A DNA stretch of 64,000 nucleotides from Datnioides undecimradiatus (lineage: Eukaryota; Chordata; Actinopteri; Lobotiformes; Datnioididae): the NCBI GenBank assembly GCA_008933995.1, contig WARS01000046.1, positions 6,930,026 through 6,994,025 on the forward strand, in the 5' to 3' direction. Numbering within the stretch: position 1 is the first letter of the stretch; each line of letters opens with the position of its first letter. A model generated the notes under the pieces. That model saw only the letters and a program-made list of their open reading frames with translations. It searched no databases and was not told the DNA's origin. Shown here piece by piece: positions 47,701 through 60,837 of the stretch. Both the position numbers and the translations under genes were made by a program.

Positions 47701-50060
47701 AACTAACAGGCACACTTGTGTGATTTTGCTGCAAGGGAAAATTCTCATTTCATTCCATCGCCCTCTCATTCGTGTCTTTCTTTTTACCGTCTCCCCTGCT
47801 CCGCTCTTGCAAAAGTAATCAGTGCGTTGCAGGTTTTCACCTCCACGACAGACTCATCTGGGGAATATTTATGCATCTAATTAAACTATCAGCCACCCCT
47901 ACAGGAGAACCTTGTACATCCTTAAAAAAACATGTTGAGAGGTGCTCTCAGGGGGATGCAGCCAGCAACCTGCATGCAAAGTGTAATGCAAACAGGAAAC
48001 ATCATTAGATACAATCTCATTTTATGGTTTGTAAACCAGCGTAACACCACCACTGATAAGGACTACAATGATTCTGTCCTTGTTTTCAGCTATCCAATGC
48101 ATCTAGAACTAGAAAAAATAGATTGTGCCCACTTTCTCTACATAAATCTCATATTTTTCCTCTCTCTGGATGTTTTCCATCAGGCTCTCTCACTCTGATC
48201 ATTCCCAGCCTGCTGTGTGTGCACATGGCCACTGAAATCTGTGCCACATGAATATAGATCACATACAATCCTCCCATTGTCCAGTCCGCTCACAATCTAT
48301 CACACACACACACACACACTCTGGCACTCACCCATTCAAACCCATGCAAACATGCACTTACGCGCACACACATACACACACACAGAAAGGCAGGGCTGCC
48401 CCTCCCTCTGCGACCGTATTTCTTTTCAGCGCAAATGGTTAAAGAAGGGAAGGGAGGGTGTGTGTGGGTGTGAGGCAGGGTGGGGGGGCTGCAACAAGAG
48501 CTTGAATGGGACTGCAAATGATCCTTGAATTTGTGGGTAAAAAGGCTTCCCCTCTCATCCCTCCCCCTCCTCCCCCCCTTCACCACGGTCATCTGAACCT
48601 TTCAGCTCAACTCTGAAGTGCATTTGGATTTGTCTGTGTGTATATTTGTACATTTGTATATCAGTCTGCCGCCAAACTGTTAAGTACCTATTCACTGTAT
48701 TGGTTGTGGCTCTCGTCCTTGAGTTGAGCTCTAAATGTGGATAAATATCTCACTGCGTATTCTTCTTCAGAGTTCAACCTGTGTTTGACCTTTTCACAAA
48801 ATACTACTGTGTTGTTATAAAATACATATATATTAGTTTATGGGTGAATCATCAGACCACAAGTCCAGCAACAGTGGCTGCTGAAAAATGTAAGTCACCA
48901 CCAAAACTGACTATGACGTTACAATAATCCTACAAAAACAACCCTGAACTCTGAACTGAACTCTGCTCGGCTTCAATCTCAAACTGTTTGGCACGCGTAC
49001 AGTATTAGGATCATTTATGCAGACGAGCATCACTCATTAAAGAGCCTATTGTTCTCAGGACAGTGTCAACACAAACACACACATACGCACGCATGCACAC
49101 AGTGTGACGGCCAGGTCAACAACTCTATCCGCTGAAGGAGGGCGTCTAATCTAGGCCACCTCTAGGATTAGGGCTATCTAGCCATTCAGCCATACGTCCA
49201 TACATCCTTCTGCTCAATCCAAGTGAAGAATGGAAGCGCACCCCCCCACCCCCCCCATACACCCCAGCCCAAACAATATCAATCTTTCATCTGTTCGTAC
49301 TCTGAGCAGCATATGAAGGAAGCGTGCAGGCTCAGCGAATGACGCTTGGACCTCAGCGGAAGAGCTTATTTAGCACGACAAACATCAGGGATTATTATGA
49401 ACATGATTAATAAGCAATCCTTCTCATATTAGCCCTTGGATATGCAGTTAATAAATCTTGATTACCTAAGCTGGGGTAATATTTGCTTTTCCCATATTTG
49501 CTTAAAATAACATAATAAGAAACATCCTAGGACCGCTCCTAACAATTATTTTCCTTTTGCTAAATCTAGTAACAGGTCATATCTAAATATCTTGTTTCAT
49601 CACATTAAACAGCCAATATATCTAAATGACTGTGCACAAATTGTATTATTTAATTCTCCCTTTAAATAATTACTGTCTGCTTGAATTGTGAGGTTTTGTA
49701 GCCATTTCATTATTTAAATTGGTGAGAAAAGTGATGATTATATTAAACTAGTGTCTGCATCTGATCACACCATGTCAGCACATGTTCATTAGTATTAGGG
49801 CCTGTGGCAAGACAGTGATTATCTGTTCTTGTTAAACAACCAGCAGCATGTACACGTGAAAAGGTGGTGAACCTCAGAGGGAAAAAGAAGAAAGTTGGGG
49901 GGGCTATTAAGACTTGAGGGTGAATGTGGCAGAGTGATAGTAAAGGAGAGACTGATTAAGGGCTCCTACTTATCTTTTTTCGTCTACCATATTTGGTTTT
50001 CACACTTCATTTGGATCCTCCCATCAGCCTGGCAGAGGCAGCTACAGCTACACAACCTTG

Positions 50061-50062
<2 letters not shown>

Positions 50063-50110
<48 letters not shown>
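50063..50110. repeat. (CA)24 microsatellite
   Basis: Twenty-four uninterrupted CA units. Confidence 0.96.
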
Positions 50111-50113
<3 letters not shown>

Positions 50114-52042
50114 GGTTTTTTTCTTTTTTTTTAATCCCCAGACTGAAGTCCAAATCCCTCCAGCTCTACTTCTACCATTTGATCAATCCCCCAAACACAC
50201 ACGCCTCACTCTTTCATTCAATAGTCTATGAAACATCCATACAAAGTCCCAAAGTGCCTGAATCTCTCAGACAGATAGACAGACAGACTGACACACACGC
50301 ACACACACCTCTTCATCTGACAGGTCTCAGCTTTTATTTTTCTAATTGGACTTAAGAAGGGAGAGCTAAGCTGACCCCCTAAAACCCTTCAACTCTACCT
50401 GATCCACTAATGTCAAATCTCTCTCCCTCTCTTTTTTCTTCTTCTCCTCTCAGTCTTTCAGACACGAGCGCTTTCTTGGCTGCTAATGTAATCGAGCCTG
50501 TATTGATTTTATTCTCTCTTTCTTTTAGTGCTCTCTCTTGTTCAGGCTCTGACCTTGCACACCTTCTCTCTTCACAGATAAAAAAAAAACCTGCGACGTG
50601 GCGATAAGAAGGAAAATGAGGTGCTGGAAATGAGGAGAAGTTATTTGTTTTACACATGCAAACACTTTGAATCTGTGTGCGTTACTAAAACTAAACACAT
50701 GAACAGATTATACAGGGGCAGGCCTGGCCCTTGTTTGAATCCATGACCTGAAGCTAACAGAACAGAAAACACTTATGTGTTTTTAACAATAAAGGGTCAG
50801 TAACCTTCAGTGAAGGCACTTCATTCCTTAGTGCATCTGTGCAGCATCAGCAGTTTAATTCAACTCAACTTCAAATTCTAAATCATCTCACGTAATTAAA
50901 TTAGATTAAAACAAGTAATAAAAACAAACATTTAGTTTAAAACTATGTCAAAAAAAGAAGAAATTGGGTTACATTTTTGCAAACAAGTTAGCAAGAAATG
51001 TTTCCTATATGTACTTCCTGTGAATCCAGAAAAGTATCAATTATTTAAAAACGATTAGAAACTAAAGCGTTTGGATGGTTCAAACAGGAAATGTGCCCAA
51101 AACCCTCAGGATGAATAAATAAATACACTACATCCTATTAACCTTTCATCTCCCCCTTTTTTCTGTGAATGAAAATTTATAATTTATAACACACGGAGCA
51201 ACACACTCGCGCTCTCTCATCCGCTCCCCCTTTCTTTCATCCCTACATCTCTATGAATGAAAGCGCAGCACCAGGGGTCAGTGGGAACCAGATCGCTTCA
51301 GTCTTCAGATATAGAGCAAGGCATGAATAATCTATCAGGAAAGAGTGGCGGGGAGAGACAGGAGGTCATAGTATGGACTGATAATCATGCTTAATATATT
51401 TTAGTGCAGGATTTTCCCTAAAATCTGTATCATTACTACTATTTAACCATTGTTTTGTGCAACTGATACACTTTACTATATGTCATAAGTATATTAATTA
51501 ATAGTAGCATAATACAGTGCTGTTATCATGATGTTGATAAACCTTAAAGGCGCGTCAGGATATGGGGATAAGAAGGAAACAGCCCCCTACAGCGCTCATA
51601 AAAAGGTAGTTAAGCTAAGTTAAACTTCAAACTCACTGCTGTATAAACACAACTCTCTCTCAAACATAACACACACACACACACACACAGAAACCAAGGT
51701 GACAGAGAGGCTTGGCTGAATAAACAAGCTGTGATAACTGTTTTTCTGGCACTAATGATTTTAGCATGGGGTAAAGTTCCCGCGCATAACAAACACATGA
51801 AGTTCAATAAGTGCTGGCACTGAATGACCTCCCTCTAACACCAAACTGTTGTTGTCTCCTTTCCAGCCCTCCTGTCTCTCTCTCTCTGTGTCCCTGTCTG
51901 TCTGTCTGCCTGTCTGTCTCTCTCTCCCCTGCTGCATCTCTGCCTGAGGTTACTGGGTAACACCAATCCTCCTTCCTACCCCCATCCACCCCCTTCTGGT
52001 CTTTCCGTCTGACCTACTCCATTGAAGCAGCTGGGATTCCAT

Positions 52043-52079
52043 CACACACACACACACACACACTATATATATATATATA
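52043..52079. repeat. Compound (CA)n-(TA)8 microsatellite
   Basis: About ten CA units run directly into eight TA units. Confidence 0.93.
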
Positions 52080-52601
52080 CATTCACACGCTTAATCAACA
52101 TGTAAGACAGAAAAACAGATAATGACTTATCTGTAGAACATAACGACCTGCCTTCACACTCACACACACACACACAAATGCACACAGTTCACATGAACTC
52201 ATATTTATTCTATGTCAGACCGACTGTTGTCAATGTTGCAGACAGCACACCCCGCTCTGTTCATCAGAGTCAATGGCCACAAGGTTTTTGTTTTTGGTGC
52301 CTCTGAATGGGCCCAATGAGCAGCACATTTGCATGATTACATGCAGAATCCGTCTGGGTTAAAGAGGTCAGACTGAAGGGGACACTCACACACTGCTGTA
52401 GTGGCTCGCACCATGTCATTTTAGTGAAAAGTTTGTGCGTGTGGTGGGGATTCACCAAGGTGCGATACTTATCAGACATTTCAGCAAACAGGAGAACGTG
52501 TGATTTAAACCCAGTCAAACTTCACTGTGTGTGTAGAATAAAGAGAATAAATTAGAGAAAATTAATGTGAAATCAAGTTAGCAATAAAAACCGCTGCATT
52601 T

Positions 52602-52606
<5 letters not shown>

Positions 52607-52644
<38 letters not shown>
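52607..52644. repeat. (GT)19 microsatellite
   Basis: Nineteen uninterrupted GT units. Confidence 0.95.
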
Positions 52645-52648
<4 letters not shown>

Positions 52649-55600
52649 GGTTATTCTTCTCAATGAAAGGCACTGGGGCCTCCCTCTATAGGCCGCTCCT
52701 CCTTTGTGATCCATGAGAAAACCCTCCACGTCTGTGTGACACCCCGAAAACTACGCCCTGAGCGTGCACACACCATCACTAACATCACCAGCCTCTGATC
52801 TTTGTGTGTTTTCTGTCTCACGAGCATATGTATGTGCATATCCCGGCCTTGATGTGGCGACACATGTACACTTGTTGTTTACTGTTCAAACACTGTGTAG
52901 CTGCTCTCACACAGCTTGATGTGCATGTGAATCAGAGAATTGTCTCCAAAAAGGTGAGCTCACCACTAATGTGGGGGGAAAAAAAAATGGAGATGGTATC
53001 AAAAGCGAAACTTTGCACAAAGACTTCCAAAAAAAAAGGACACGAACAAAGAGAAGCAAGGTTTGCATCCACAAAATGTAGAAAGGTTCTTTGATGTGGT
53101 AGGAACGGAGCCATTTTGCTGAGTAGCGATGCAGGGCAGGATAGAAAAGGCAGCGTTTAGAGGGACAAAGGACACAAGAGAGAAAGAGGAGATAAAGGCA
53201 GCTGGGGGAGAAAAGTCTGGGGTGGAGGACAGGGAAACTGATGAAGCGAGGGGGAGATAGATGGAGTGTGAATGCAAAACAGCCATAGGTAAAGACTCAA
53301 TAAGAACAGATATTACACACACAAACATACACAAAGGCCCAGCAGGCTTGGCGGTCATGCCTAATTTTCCCTCCCCTGGCGTCTGACCCGGGCACTCCCA
53401 GCCGACCCCCTTTGAAATTCAAGCCAGGATAAAAGAGAAAGAAAGACAGAGAGAACAGATAGCGGATATATGTAACTTTGTTTGACTGCATTAGAGTCCA
53501 GTCTGTGTTGAAAAACCACTGTCGAGCGCTACTTTGAGCCTCAGCACGGCAGCGAAACAAGAACCTTCTCAGAAAAGCCTAAAAACAAAGCCCCAGGTCA
53601 ACTGATGGCAATAAAAGCTGAGAGAGCACAGACTGACAAGGAGGCGTGCAACCGTTTAATAAGTCCAACCTATACATTCATCCAACAACCAAACGTTTAT
53701 AGCCTGATGTTAGCGTCAGCACAATAAAAGGCGGGTCACTCCGAAAATGTAAACGCCTGTTGAGCAGGGAGTTAAAACGCTGCTATTTTACGAGCAGGAT
53801 GATTTGTACGCCTGAGCTTTAGGTGCCTTCAGACAGGGTGGCAGTTTTGTTGCTAACTTGAGGCGTTTTATGTCCTCGTCAGGGTGAATTTGTAGCTAAC
53901 CGTCCGTTTCCCCCCGGCAACAGAGTATTAAATCTAATGCAATTTAACCCCACTGCTCCGTCACACCCCCTGAAGCTGACAAGACAATAAGATGAAACTA
54001 AAACAGGCCCCTGCTGGAAGCTGCAAAGTTTGTAAGTTGGCAGGACAACATTCACTGCATGTTTTTTCAGTCACGCTAGCAGCGTGGATCTAGGGATGGC
54101 TACGCCAGCTAGTCTGCCCTCTTCACTGGTCCCCACATAAATATCCCAACCATGTGCGACACTCCATGTTCGGGTTGTGCTACAGCTGAACAGCATTGGG
54201 GCTGGACAGCAGACAGGTAAGTCATTCAGTACAAAAAATCAATTTCTGGCATTCAATTATTCTTATTCTAAATTCTGACTATGCAGGTGTAACACACACA
54301 TGTCCGACATGCGATCATAAAATAATTTCCCAGTGGAAAAGTCGAGTGTTGTAACATAAAGACCAACCCCTGGCGGCCCCCAGACTACATTAAGAGCCAT
54401 TACCATCCAGCCAAACTGTCTCCAGTCTATTGACTCTTGGCCCTTCTCGCTCTCCAGTGGACTCGCCACATCAATAACCACAAGGCCTAAGTGTGTTGTG
54501 TGTCTCACTGGTCCTGTGCATCCAAATAGCTTACAGCGTTTGTATGTATGGCTGCACATGTTACTGTGTATGTGTGAATGTGCGCCTGCAGCTGTTCTGT
54601 CTATTGCATTTAGACAACAGACGTAATCATACATTACAATCTATACCTTAAAGGGTGTCTCGTTTCTGAGATCCCATTATATTCTATGTATCTTTCTGCT
54701 ATTGACACACACACACACACACACACTCTTGCACATATAGGTTAAAAAACAATGTATGTGCCTTTGCCTATAGTCAATATCCAGACAAGCATGTAACCGT
54801 ACACAGCTTATTATGCACACACACATACTCACATCCATGTAGGGATGCCGGCACACACAACATTATGTTAGCTGCCATGCTGCTACCCTGACCTACATTT
54901 CAACACCAGGGCTGTCTGATATTCTCTCCTAAGGGCCTTTGTGTGCATAAGTGTGTGTGTGTATGTGTGTATGCTTTTCCTCCCTCCTATTTCATAGTAG
55001 CAGTCCATCATTAATCCAATTTTATAATTAACTTCACACACAAAATGCCATAAATCTGACACAAACACATAGATGCGATACACCGTGGAGTGCCTTACTG
55101 TGTTCACTTTGTGTGTGTGTGTATTTCTGCAACACCAGACTTCCAAGCCTCACACATGGACCTCAGACCTGGCTTAATTAAAACTGTGATGTGAGTAATG
55201 TCCACGCTGGGACAACAATCAATAAGTAGCAGCTGGAATATTACTTCATTTGCTTTAACAATATGATTAGCAGCAGCAATATTTCACTGCACATTTCACA
55301 CTGACGGCATTCGGCTGACACATTGCAATCAAGAGTAATTTACTAGAGAAACACCAGCCGAAGTATGATTTCCAGTAACCTGCAAAAATGTGACACTGTA
55401 AAACATCAGCACAGGTGAAAAAAACAGAACGCACTGGTTTAATAATTCTGCACACAGTATCTTGGGTAAAAAGCGGCACATCGCCTCTGCTGGTACTGCG
55501 ACCCTCATGCTCAGCTCATGCTGAGGACGAGAGGGTCCTGTCTGATTTAGACACAGAGACAGACTGAGCTAATTTAGGTTAAGTGCCTCCGGTAGCTCAA

Positions 55601-56771
55601 GGGCACAAAGCAACAAGCCACCTGGGGCTAGCCTGCATCACAGTGAGGAAAACTGAATGTGTGTCTGTGGCTGTGAGTGTGTGTGTATCAGGCAGACACA
55701 GTGATACCAACAGGAAGTGGGTTAAAGCCATATCAACTACAATGTGTGCATGTGTGTTTATCTATAGTTCCTCCACCACTGGAGCAAAATTGACGCTGTG
55801 CCATTTGACCCACTTCCCACATTGCACCTCAGTTCTCATCAGCAACAACAGTGGGTCATTTGGGCGGGGGGCGCGCTGCAACATCAAATTGTCCAATCAA
55901 CAAACAGAAACACAACCAATTGACCAATGACCACAAATTTAGGAAGTGAGCAAGACAATCTGCCTGAGGCCGGAGCAAAATCAGGGGGTTAGATGTACGG
56001 TCGGATGTGAGCTCTGGTGGCTGGCATTGATTACTGTTATTAACCAATACATTTACACTGCATGGCTGGATTTTGTTCATCAGGCCTGTAGCACTGATCC
56101 AATTTAAATCTCCTCTGTGCAGAGTGTTCTGCAGATTGCTTTCACAAGTTATGAACACTGAGTATTAACTAAAGTCCCCTTTTACACGTTGAGAAGAAGT
56201 AAATGACTTCCTCAACAATAAGATGGGAGAATGTTTAGTGAGTAAAGCTTACAGCCAACAAACGGAGCAGAAAAGGCAGCCTCACATTGGAATTTGGTGG
56301 CAGTTGTGCATAATACATAATGACATTTCCCCATGTTTGCTGAATCAGGCTTGTAAAAGCAAAACTCAAAGAGAAAAGTAAGATAATCTTGGCTGGACAG
56401 CAGCAGCAGCAGCCTTCAGATCAAACTGTGCCACTGCATCATACGTTTTTGGATGTTGTTGACCAATCATTTAAAAGACTGGCATACAACAACAATATGA
56501 CAATGAGGGAGGACAGAGTTTGCCAATGTTTGCCAACATTGGAGCTCAGACGGTGCTATAATCTTTCCGTGCACAATTCTCCCAACTATAGTTCAATTGC
56601 TATTATCAGGAGTACTGCACATACATGTTATACAGTTGTAATGCAGCCTTGCCACAGGATTAGAGTCATAATCAGAGGGTAAAGACAGAGAGGGTTAAAT
56701 ATGTCTCCGGCTTAGTGCTCATAGGATGATGTGGATTAGTATCTGTAAAACTCACACATATGTACATGCGT

Positions 56772-56774
<3 letters not shown>

Positions 56775-56818
<44 letters not shown>
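56775..56818. repeat. (CA)22 microsatellite
   Basis: Twenty-two uninterrupted CA units. Confidence 0.96.
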
Positions 56819-56823
<5 letters not shown>

Positions 56824-59800
56824 TATGACTGGTGGATTCATAAGATTTATCAAACGCATTCAGGGATGCATTTTGCAGAGGTGAGTATGTGTGTGCAGAT
56901 GCGTGTGCTAAGCCGGGGTTCCTCCATTGATAATCCTATGTTGAGACCTTGTCTGGGAAAAAAGCAGGACCCCAAAGCCCACTCAGCCACCCCCTACCTC
57001 TCCCCTCCTCCTCCTCCTTCCTCTCCTTCTTTAATAAGCCACCCCCCTCCAACTCCCTGTATATCTCTGCGTCCCTCCCTCCTGTCTCATCTGAGCAATA
57101 ATGGAGGGTTGGAGGCATTAATAGTGAGCAGACCTCTCTTGGATGCAATGAGCGTGCCCTCCTAATGGGCCCTGAGGGAAACAACACTGATCCCTGATCA
57201 AATACTCCCAAAATTTAAGGCTGCCATTATTCCAAATTAAATTGTGACACCTCATGTGTCTCTTTTTGTGTGGATAAATGGGTGGGTTCTGTCTGATAGG
57301 CAATTAATCCATGAGAAAGTAATTTTATTTGGTAATTACCATAATCCAATCAATTTAGTCTTGCACAGTTTTAATGTGTGTGCTGCAAAGTAATTTCTAC
57401 ATTGGTTTTAACTGATGATTCAGATGATAAACCCAATAAGCTCAAACCTGAAAGCACAGCAGTGTCTTTTGCTGAATGAGACCCTCTGCTCTTAGTATTA
57501 GAGCGCCACCTTGTGGTGACACAAATGTAATTTGTTGTCTAGTGACAAACAGCAGAGTACTCTGACAAAGGTTAACTAGGAATATAGGTTCTGCTGTAAA
57601 CAAAGTTAGAGTAAAACTGACACCAGTGCACACTCGACTGTGCATTTACAAGCAAAGAAAATGTCTGTAGTGCCCCTTTCTCCACATTTTTCCTTTCCTT
57701 TCCTTTTTTTGTCTTTAACCCTAATCCATCTACACGTGGAGAGGAAAACCCTCAGAAAAGAGACGTTGCCATGGGGAGGACAACTCATTAATGAGACAGA
57801 TTTAAAGAGGCTCTTAAAATCACTTTCTCCCCCCCTCCCTCACTTCTCTCTCTCCTTTTACAATCAGTCTCTATGGGGGGACATGAGCTTTTCAGAGGCT
57901 TGGCTTTGCTTTTTGAGGCTTAATGGAACCTCCAGCTGATTGGGACATAAAGAGGCCTGGAGAAGGCAGGAAGAGGGAGACTGCAGTTACACGATGGAGT
58001 AGTGAGGGGGTCTCCGGCTGATGCGATTTGGACTGAAAATAAATGAGACAGGTTAGATGGTGGAACAAATTAGTGTTTTATGGTTATTAGTATTTTATTT
58101 TCATTACATTTTGTTTTATTGATGAACTAAAGCTTTTAGAATAATTCCCCAACTGTTTGTTGTGTAAAGTTTCAGGGACCACAATAACATGTTCAAATTT
58201 CTTTTTTAGTCCAAAAAATGATCAAACACAAACACACTGAATTTACAAAGACAGACTACAAACAGAGAGTAATACAAAAAACCCTTTATATTTCCGAATG
58301 TTTGCTTGATAAATGACTTTAACAATTACTTAATTATGAAATCCATTAATGAATTTTCACTATATCAATAGCGTCCTCTGTGATGCTGTGATACAGCTGG
58401 TTTTAAAATTAAATTTCTTTCAGAGGTTCATGTAATTTTCCTTGAGTTAAAGGAGACAAACTTTTGTGCACCTTTTGTGAACCATACAGAGGAAGTCAGG
58501 AATGTAACCATGTGTGCAGACAGAGAGCAGACTGGTGAGTAGGGCAAACAGGGCCAGAAACCTCAGAAGACCAGACTGGAAGCAGCATGAGGTGGAAAAA
58601 AGCTCCCTCTGATAGCAACGCTCATTAGAGAAATGAGCTGTGACTGAGGCTGGCGCAGCACGGAGTGCTTAAACTCACTTATCCCGAACTACTACAATTA
58701 GATTTTTCAATTACTAACAACAAGACCACTGTTGAACTGTCTGAGGCTACAGAGCACACACAGGCCAGATTAAGGCTTTAAAACGTATTTGTTTCTATGA
58801 GAGAGTGTAGAGGATTCATTATAGAATTGGATGAGCTTTAGCTCACCAGTGGACAAAGACACCCCTTGGACAAAGCACACACATCTAAGTATTCTTCACT
58901 ATGAATAATAAATACAGTCACCTAACTGAGCTGTTTGGACCACTCATCTGAACCCTCACCTGCATGTCATTGTATCCACAAATGCCCCCTTATCATTTGA
59001 CATTGTTCCTGTTCTTAGTCTTTTAATCATGTGCTTCTCAGCAGGTGTTTGCAACACATGTCAGTGTTAAAATTACACACTAGCTAAAGTTCTTGCATGT
59101 CTTATTGTGAGTGAGCTTCTCGCTCTACAGTTTCTGGATGCCATAGGATGTAATACACTGACACAACCTCCAGGAGGCCCCCTTTGTCAACATGGAGCAA
59201 GCAACAGGGGCAGAACCACACATCGGGCATGACAGTGACAGAGGTCCATTGAGTAAGAGATGACAGAAAGAAAGACGTCCAGAGAAGACCAAGGATTAGA
59301 AATAAAAGAAAATTCTTCCCCATAAGAAAACAGAAGCACCACAAACTGTTTTATACTTTGTACATGTTAGTATTCAAACTGCTCAAACCTCTGCTATCTG
59401 TGTTTGGCTCTTCTGACACATTTGGTCAATGGATGTATAGATGTCCCTGTAGATGCTAGTGATTATCTGGCTGTTTTGTCCTGATGTGATAATCAACCCA
59501 TTAACTAAAAGTCAATTGTACACATATGGGGCTTTGAGGGTTGCTTACACCTGATCCCTCCTCAAATAAACTCACTCCTCTCCTCTCTCCTCCATCGCAT
59601 CCAGTTTCCTAAATGAAAACCCAGCTGAGCCCAGACGCACACTATTAATTTAACCTGATTATCTATTACAACAATTTGTCAAGCGAATGACACACCGAAA
59701 GGCAAAACCAACTCCCTAGGAAACCAAATTCACGTCTGCTTCAGCTCAGATCTAAATGACAGTAGAATTTAACTTGTCTCCTTAAAGCCTTAAATTATGG

Positions 59801-60062
59801 TGATTCTCATTTATTTAAATTACATGACATTAATTCTAAAAACAAGCTTAAACTTCATTTACACAAAAAACAACAAAAGAATCATAGATATCTAAACATC
59901 TGGAGCCAGGCTTTTCCTCTGAAAACTTGTGTACAAAGTGCACAAGAAGCAATGCTTTACTTAAAAAGCAGAGGAGCAGAAAAACAGCTGAGCAGCTCAT
60001 CGAGTTGAGACAATAAATTAAAAATTAATCTCCAATTCTGTAAATTGAGTGGCTATCTTTTA

Positions 60063-60117
60063 ACCAAAAATCCCCACATTCAGTGGTTTCAGCCACTAAA
60101 ATGTGAGGATTTTTGGT
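60063..60117. repeat. Near-perfect short hairpin (inverted repeat, about 24-bp stem, 6-base loop)
   Basis: The left arm begins ACCAAAAATCC and the right arm ends GGATTTTTGGT. The arms pair along about 24 bases with one C/T difference and one single-base gap, around a TTTCAG loop. It could be a microRNA-type hairpin, a small palindromic transposon remnant or chance. I recognise no known microRNA in it. Confidence 0.85.
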
Positions 60118-60265
60118 GAGGATGGTCAACACATTTGAATTGGTGCTTTTTAGACAAAACAATTCATATATTAAGCAGCCTTCTATAAAGAAAACAGTGC
60201 CACCAACTAAGCAGAGAAGATGAAAAATGAATGAAAAGCAGCTGAGATCTGCAGGTATAGAAACA

Positions 60266-60266
<1 letters not shown>

Positions 60267-60302
<36 letters not shown>
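60267..60302. repeat. (CA)18 microsatellite
   Basis: Eighteen uninterrupted CA units, 150 bases from the hairpin. Confidence 0.95.
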
Positions 60303-60305
<3 letters not shown>

Positions 60306-60776
60306 CTCCACTGAACTCAATTACTTCCCGATATTTGTCAGTGATGACTTCATTAGACGTTGGTCACACATGATGGAAGAGCACCTGTTTAGCCAATCAC
60401 TAGCCAGCCATTACCCATTAGGCCTTTAACAAGCTGAGAGGTCTCCATCTGTTAGATACACAGCTAGCTATTACCCGCTGATTACCCTTCACCTCCTTTA
60501 TCTGCAAACTAAATAAATGTCTATAAAGATGTGGACAGAGAAAATGTGGATTGGACCATTGTAGCTTTTGAATTTAGAAAAGACGAATGAAAAAGAACGA
60601 GCAGACATGCACTCATTCACACAGACAGAAACGGGGTTAAAGACTTAATCAATGAAAGAGAGGAAGAGGGAGAGCGGGAGATTGAGGCACACAGAGTTGC
60701 TTTGAAGGAAAACAGAGCCTTAACCCATTTTACAGTTGAACGACCCCGAGCGACCCCTGACCGCCCAATTCCCGAA

Positions 60777-60780
<4 letters not shown>

Positions 60781-60834
<54 letters not shown>
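60781..60834. repeat. (TG)27 microsatellite
   Basis: Twenty-seven uninterrupted TG units. Confidence 0.97.
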
Positions 60835-60837
<3 letters not shown>

